Shown: one piece after another, positions 6,909 to 9,141 of the stretch
How the letters are laid out: each line of letters starts with the position of its first letter
How positions within the stretch are numbered: position 1 is the first letter of the stretch
NCBI GenBank assembly: GCA_031261885.1
Contig: JAISIU010000011.1
Span: 1 to 9,141 of the forward strand
Direction: 5' to 3'
Source of the DNA: Bifidobacteriaceae bacterium
GTDB lineage: Bacteria > Actinomycetota > Actinomycetes > Actinomycetales > WQXJ01
Length of the DNA stretch: 9,141 nt
The notes under the pieces: generated by a model
Seen by the model: the letters and a program-made list of their open reading frames with translations, nothing else
Databases searched by the model: none
What the model was told of the DNA's origin: nothing
Translations under genes and position numbers: made by a program

Positions 6909-7831
6909 TTCTGGGCGATCCCTTCGAATGTGCGGTCGGACTTGTAGAAGTGCATGAAGTACTGTTCGAGCGTTTGGGCGTGCTCCTGGAAACCCGTCAG
7001 GCGGTAGCCGCCGATGACGTCGAGGAACCTCTGGGTTTGGGCGTCGCCGAACGTGAGGAACAGCCGGCCGGCCGTGTGGTCCGCGCCGCGCACCGTGAAG
7101 TCGAAGCCCTCGGCCGTGAAACGCTTCACGTCCCTGGGGTCGGCGAAGTCGAGTTCGAAGGTCTTCTGCTTGTAGTCGCTCACGTCCTTGGCCGTGACGG
7201 TCTGGATGACGCGGCCCTCCTTGATGATCGCGATGCGGTCGCACAGGGCCTCGACCTCGGAGAAGATGTGGCTGGACAGCAGGATCGTCTTGCCCCGGCG
7301 TTTGAGGCCCCGGACGTGCTCGATGAAGACCTCTTGCATGATCGGGTCGAGGCCGCTGGTCGGCTCGTCGAGCAGCAGGATGTCCGGGTCGCCCATGAAG
7401 GCCGTGACGACGGCCAGTTTGCGTTTCTCGCCGATGCTCATGCGCTTGACGGGGCCCGTCGGGTCGAGCTCGAACTCGTCGAGCAGGGCCCGGACGTCCG
7501 CGCCTGCGGGGTCCGTTCCCCTGAGGCCGGCCATGAAACGGAGGAAGCCGGCGCCGTTCAGGCCGTCGGGCAGCGCCACCTCGCCGGGCAGGTAGCCGGT
7601 GCGGCGCATGATCGCCGAGTGTTGCTTGAGGCAGTCGAGTCCGCTGATGGTGCAGTGGCCCGAGTCGGGGCGGCTGAACCCCATGAGGTGCCGCATGGTC
7701 GTGGATTTGCCGGCTCCGTTGGGGCCGAGGAAGCCGAGCGTCTCGCCCTCGGCCACGTCGATCGAGACGTCGAAGACGCCGCGGCCGAAGCCGTAGTCCT
7801 TCGAAAGGTGCTCGACCTGGATCGGATTCAT
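6905..7831 (-). CDS. ABC transporter ATP-binding protein (ATPase 1)
   Basis: This is the first gene of the five-gene minus-strand cluster; its product has 308 residues. The nucleotide-binding domain has Walker A GPNGAGKS (36-43, K42), a degenerate signature MSIGEKRK (131-138), Walker B ILLLDEPTSGLDP (D155, E156) and the H-loop LLSSH (H188). YLPGEVALP (80-88) occupies the Q-loop region without the canonical Gln. The C-terminal extension (about 220-308) contains GGYRLTGFQEHAQTLEQYFM, parallel to GYRVASIQNPRFTLEQFFTK in ATPase 2. Both catalytic Glu residues and both H-loop His residues are present in the pair, so both ATP sites could be active. The ATG at 7831 is preceded by AGGAGG (complement of 7844-7849) at 12 bases, somewhat distant but the best start. 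Longer in-frame extensions have no domain similarity. Its stop overlaps the start of ATPase 2. Confidence 0.95.
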   Translation of the reverse strand: MNPIQVEHLSKDYGFGRGVFDVSIDVAEGETLGFLGPNGAGKSTTMRHLMGFSRPDSGHCTISGLDCLKQHSAIMRRTGYLPGEVALPDGLNGAGFLRFMAGLRGTDPAGADVRALLDEFELDPTGPVKRMSIGEKRKLAVVTAFMGDPDILLLDEPTSGLDPIMQEVFIEHVRGLKRRGKTILLSSHIFSEVEALCDRIAIIKEGRVIQTVTAKDVSDYKQKTFELDFADPRDVKRFTAEGFDFTVRGADHTAGRLFLTFGDAQTQRFLDVIGGYRLTGFQEHAQTLEQYFMHFYKSDRTFEGIAQK

Positions 7832-7938
7832 GGTGGCTTGTTCCCTCCTGGTTCGGTCTTGGTTGCCGCCTTGCTGGCGACACCTTTGACTTTGCCGGGA
7901 GGGGCCGGCGGCCGGCACCGCCAAACGGAGGGAATGAG

Positions 7939-7976
7939 CGGCCCCGGCTACCGACGAAAGTTGGTAACCGGGGCCG
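7939..7976. promoter_or_regulatory. Long inverted repeat with GAAA tetraloop, in the presumed 5' leader of the ABC cluster
   Basis: The arms 7939-7955 and 7960-7976 pair over 17 positions with one C·A mismatch (7948/7967) and one G·T wobble (7953/7962), closing on C-GAAA-G at 7955-7960. On the plus strand the loop is a GNRA tetraloop; on the minus strand it would be TTTC. It lies about 110-145 bases upstream of the ATPase 1 ATG. A short pyrimidine-rich run (TGTTCTCTT) follows on the plus-strand side. It may be a terminator protecting against plus-strand read-through, a protein binding site, or a structured mRNA leader. Confidence 0.6.
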
Positions 7977-7990
7977 GACCGTGTTCTCTT

Positions 7991-8124
7991 GGCCGCGCCT
8001 TCTTCGGCGGTCCGGTGCCTGCGCACCGGCCCCGCCGCACGGGCGGCGCGGCGGCGCCGCGCTATCACCCGGGCCAAGCCCGGGCACGCGCATCGGGCGG
8101 TCCTGACGTTGCTGGTTCAGAACC
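7991..8124 (+). repeat. Hairpin-rich dispersed repeat, copy B (134 bp)
   Basis: This is the second copy of the element at 2160-2292, in the same orientation. Its stems are CCGGTGC-CTGC-GCACCGG (8012-8029), CCGCC-GCACG-GGCGG (8032-8046) and CCCGGGC-CAA-GCCCGGG (8068-8084), identical to those in copy A. Two loops differ (CTGC for CTTC, CAA for TAA). It ends with the same GGTTCAGAACC palindrome (8114-8124). Unlike copy A it does not follow a recognised gene; it lies about 160-290 bases upstream of ATPase 1. Confidence 0.85.
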
Positions 8125-8150
8125 GTGGTTACCTTGGGGGTGTGGTTTGG

Positions 8151-8298
8151 CGCGGGCGCGTCACGGCCAGAGCTCGGAGACGTCCGGGGTGCGGCCCTTG
8201 GACTCCAGCCACTGGTTACTGTGCTTGCTGGCCGCGGCTTCGTGTCGGTCGGCGGAACCGACCGCTTGCGGGCGCCACGTCGCGGGCGCGTCACGGCC
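8151..8298. repeat. 18-bp direct repeat pair flanking a 112-bp segment
   Basis: CGCGGGCGCGTCACGGCC occurs exactly at 8151-8168 and 8281-8298. The enclosed segment contains the hairpin at 8246-8264. On the minus strand both copies read GGCCGTGACGCG, and the left one supplies the stop codon of an open frame ending SKGRTPDVSELWP. The second copy lies near the point where GC content falls. Confidence 0.8.
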
Positions 8299-8316
8299 CG
8301 AGAACGCCTGTTGCAA
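8161..8316 (-). pseudogene. Possible gene remnant ending SKGRTPDVSELWP, unrecognised
   Basis: On the minus strand a frame is open from just after a TAG at 8341-8343 to the TGA at 8161-8163. Its last residues read NQWLESKGRTPDVSELWP, whose composition looks more like real protein than the surrounding shadow frames. There is no ATG; TTG at 8316 would give 51 residues, and no Shine-Dalgarno sequence precedes it. It spans one copy of the 18-bp direct repeat and ends in the other. I do not recognise the family. It could be the 3' end of a broken gene or chance. Confidence 0.2.
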
Positions 8317-8406
8317 ATCTCTAGCAGGGGGGTAAACTCGCTACTGCTTGGTGAATGACACTGATGGCCAAGCACCTATGGGGCGAGGGTGCCAGCGTTG
8401 GACACC

Positions 8407-8435
8407 TTGATACATCAATCAACATGTAGTAACTA
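8407..8435 (+). promoter_or_regulatory. Candidate promoter with overlapping palindrome, upstream of the right-hand ABC gene
   Basis: TTGATA (8407-8412) and TAACTA (8430-8435) are spaced 17 bases apart, a reasonable though imperfect -35/-10 pair in the most AT-rich part of the window. The near-palindrome TTGAT-AC-ATCAA (8407-8418) covers the -35 box and could be an operator half-site pair. A start near 8442 would give a leader of roughly 190 bases. Confidence 0.3.
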
Positions 8436-8466
8436 TCACCCCCACAAGCTGAAAGAAGGCTTACTA

Positions 8467-8496
8467 ATGTTGAACGGGAAGATATTGATGTCGTAA
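8467..8496 (+). CDS. Candidate nine-residue leader peptide (MLNGKILMS)
   Basis: ATG at 8467 opens a nine-codon frame ending in TAA at 8494-8496. GAAGG at 8455-8459 lies seven bases upstream, a good ribosome binding position. The stop is 12 bases before the 19-bp inverted repeat at 8509-8588, and all of it precedes the ABC ATPase gene. This is the arrangement of leader-peptide-controlled attenuators, but a frame this short can arise by chance. Confidence 0.25.
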   Translation: MLNGKILMS

Positions 8497-8508
8497 CGGT
8501 ACCGTGAT

Positions 8509-8588
8509 GGTCGCGGCCGGAATGGATACGATGCGCGGGGTCGGTCTCTGTGACGATTGTGTGCGTGCCATCCATTCCGGCCGTGACC
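8509..8588 (+). promoter_or_regulatory. 19-bp inverted repeat in the leader of the ABC ATPase gene
   Basis: Arms 8509-8527 and 8570-8588 are complementary over 19 positions with a single G·T wobble (8513/8584), enclosing 42 bases. A competing helix is possible: GGTCGGTC at 8539-8546 pairs exactly with GACCGACC at 8585-8592, which would disrupt the base of the long stem. The structure lies 30 bases upstream of the AGGAGG at 8618-8623. It may be an attenuator, a regulator binding site or the ends of a small mobile element. Confidence 0.6.
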
Positions 8589-8628
8589 GACCGTTGTCGT
8601 TAAGTGTGATTTGTAGCAGGAGGTGGGC

Positions 8629-9141
8629 GTGGCGGAGACACTATTGTCTTGCTATGATCTGTCGTTGGCCTATGCGGAACGACAGGTGCTGGCCGGGGCG
8701 GAGATGGCGGTCAGTCTTGGTGAGTCGGTTGCGATACTAGGAGTGTCCGGAAGCGGAAAGTCAACGTTTTTGCGGGTGGTATCGGGAATCGAGCTACCCG
8801 ACAGCGGTGTCGTGTCGTTCGACGGGCGAAGTTTGCTCAAAATGAGCGATGTCGAACGGAGCGCACTGCGGCTTTCGCGGTTCGGGTTCGTGTTCCAGTT
8901 CGGCGACTTGGTCCCAGAGCTGACGGTCGAGGAGAATATTGCGTTGCCGCTCGAGTTTCTTGGTAGGAGTCGGCGGGAGATCCGAAGCGCCGTTGATGAT
9001 TTGATTGATCGGCTGAGGCTGGAAGGCTGCGCGAAGCGGCGACCACACACGCTGTCGGGAGGAGAACGGCAGCGGACCGCGGTGGCACGCGCCGTGGTGC
9101 ACGGGCCGCAGGTCGTCTTTGCTGACGAGCCGACGGGGTCG
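8629..9141 (+). CDS. MacB/LolD-type ABC transporter ATP-binding protein, N-terminal part (3' end outside window)
   Basis: The frame is open from the GTG at 8629 to the window end, 171 codons. Walker A is GVSGSGKST (38-46, K44), the Q-loop is GFVFQFGDLVPELTVEENIALPL (Q90), the signature is LSGGE (142-146), and Walker B is VVFADE (162-167, E167) running into EPTGS at the edge. The spacing and the Q-loop to ENIALPL block are those of the MacB/LolD/FtsE-like subfamily, which usually works with FtsX-fold permeases in lipid, peptide or drug transport. A permease gene would be expected just downstream. AGGAGG at 8618-8623 lies five bases before the GTG. Codon use differs from the rest of the window (CTA, ATA, TTG, GGA, AAT-ATT) and GC is about 60%, suggesting recent acquisition. 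This ATPase is canonical, unlike the two degenerate-signature ATPases to the left. Confidence 0.93.
   Translation, partial: MAETLLSCYDLSLAYAERQVLAGAEMAVSLGESVAILGVSGSGKSTFLRVVSGIELPDSGVVSFDGRSLLKMSDVERSALRLSRFGFVFQFGDLVPELTVEENIALPLEFLGRSRREIRSAVDDLIDRLRLEGCAKRRPHTLSGGERQRTAVARAVVHGPQVVFADEPTGS

Larger units (their letters stand above)
7832..8628. other. Divergent gene-poor region (~800 bp) between two ABC transporter units
   Basis: No convincing gene lies between the start of ATPase 1 (minus strand) and the start of the right-hand ABC ATPase (plus strand). From left to right it holds the ATPase 1 ribosome binding site, a long hairpin (7939-7976), repeat copy B (7991-8124), an 18-bp direct repeat pair (8151-8168 and 8281-8298) and a short hairpin CGGTCGG-CGGAA-CCGACCG (8246-8264). 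A sharp fall in GC begins near 8300, reaching about 43% at 8401-8460. A leader-like segment (8400-8628) follows. No good -10 hexamer for the minus-strand cluster was found; its promoter must be here or hidden in the repeat. Confidence 0.7.

Noticed and set aside
7832..8077. N-terminal extension of ATPase 1 to 8077
   Set aside because: It would read through the hairpin and part of repeat copy B, giving Arg/Ala-rich sequence. The NBD starts normally at MNPIQVEHLSKDYG from ATG 7831 with an upstream AGGAGG.
6909..8375. Upstream extension of the ATPase 2 frame to a single 830-residue protein
   Set aside because: The extra ~490 residues are Arg/Pro-rich, overlap ATPase 1 in another frame, and have no domain motifs. 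ATG at 6908, coupled by ATGA to the ATPase 1 stop, explains the gene.
8321..8575. Minus-strand 84-codon frame beginning MDGTHTIVTETD
   Set aside because: No Shine-Dalgarno sequence, no recognisable domain, and it lies across the leader hairpin and candidate promoter of the right-hand ABC gene.
8504..8740. Plus-strand 78-codon frame with several Cys residues, considered as a small bacteriocin-like peptide
   Set aside because: It spans the inverted repeat, overlaps the start of the ABC ATPase gene out of frame, and lacks a ribosome binding site and a leader-core pattern.

Overview
The window is GC-rich DNA, about 70% G+C by hand count over most of its length, with strong G/C preference at third codon positions. 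It carries the 3' end of a mycothiol-dependent maleylpyruvate isomerase-family gene. Mycothiol is an actinobacterial thiol, so this is most likely a chromosomal segment of a high-GC actinomycete; I cannot name the genus.

Layout, left to right. (1) 1-468, + strand: C-terminal part of the MDMPI-family protein. (2) 608-2152, + strand: complete guaB (IMP dehydrogenase), apparently starting leaderless on a GTG seven bases after a TACAAT box. (3) 2153-2315: a short convergent spacer filled by copy A of a ~133-bp hairpin-rich repeat. (4) 2316-7831, - strand: a five-gene cluster transcribed right to left, encoding ABC ATPase 1, ABC ATPase 2 (ATGA overlap), an ABC-2 type permease, a membrane histidine kinase and a NarL/LuxR-type response regulator (3-nt gap). 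(5) 7832-8628: a gene-poor divergent region of ~800 bp with a long GNRA-capped hairpin, repeat copy B, a pair of 18-bp direct repeats, and a leader-like region with a 19-bp inverted repeat. (6) 8629 to the window end, + strand: the N-terminal 171 codons of a MacB/LolD-type ABC ATPase of clearly lower GC, in a segment that looks foreign.

How the parts may work together: the minus-strand cluster has the architecture of a self-contained sensing-and-efflux module, in which a two-component system sits with an ABC exporter made of two different ATPases and one permease. By analogy with NarL-type systems next to drug or antimicrobial-peptide exporters, the kinase probably senses an envelope-active compound and the regulator controls the exporter; the substrate is unknown. 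The second, partial ABC system on the right could be another export or resistance unit, and its leader (a nine-codon ORF followed by alternative hairpins) resembles an attenuator.

The most unusual signal is the repeats. A structured intergenic element occurs twice with all substitutions outside its main stems. The histidine kinase gene appears to have absorbed short repeats at two places: an insertion in its ATP-lid region that shares a ~25-nt sequence with the intergenic DNA upstream of the gene, and a C-terminal tail made of two head-to-head pairs of 30-bp tandem repeats.
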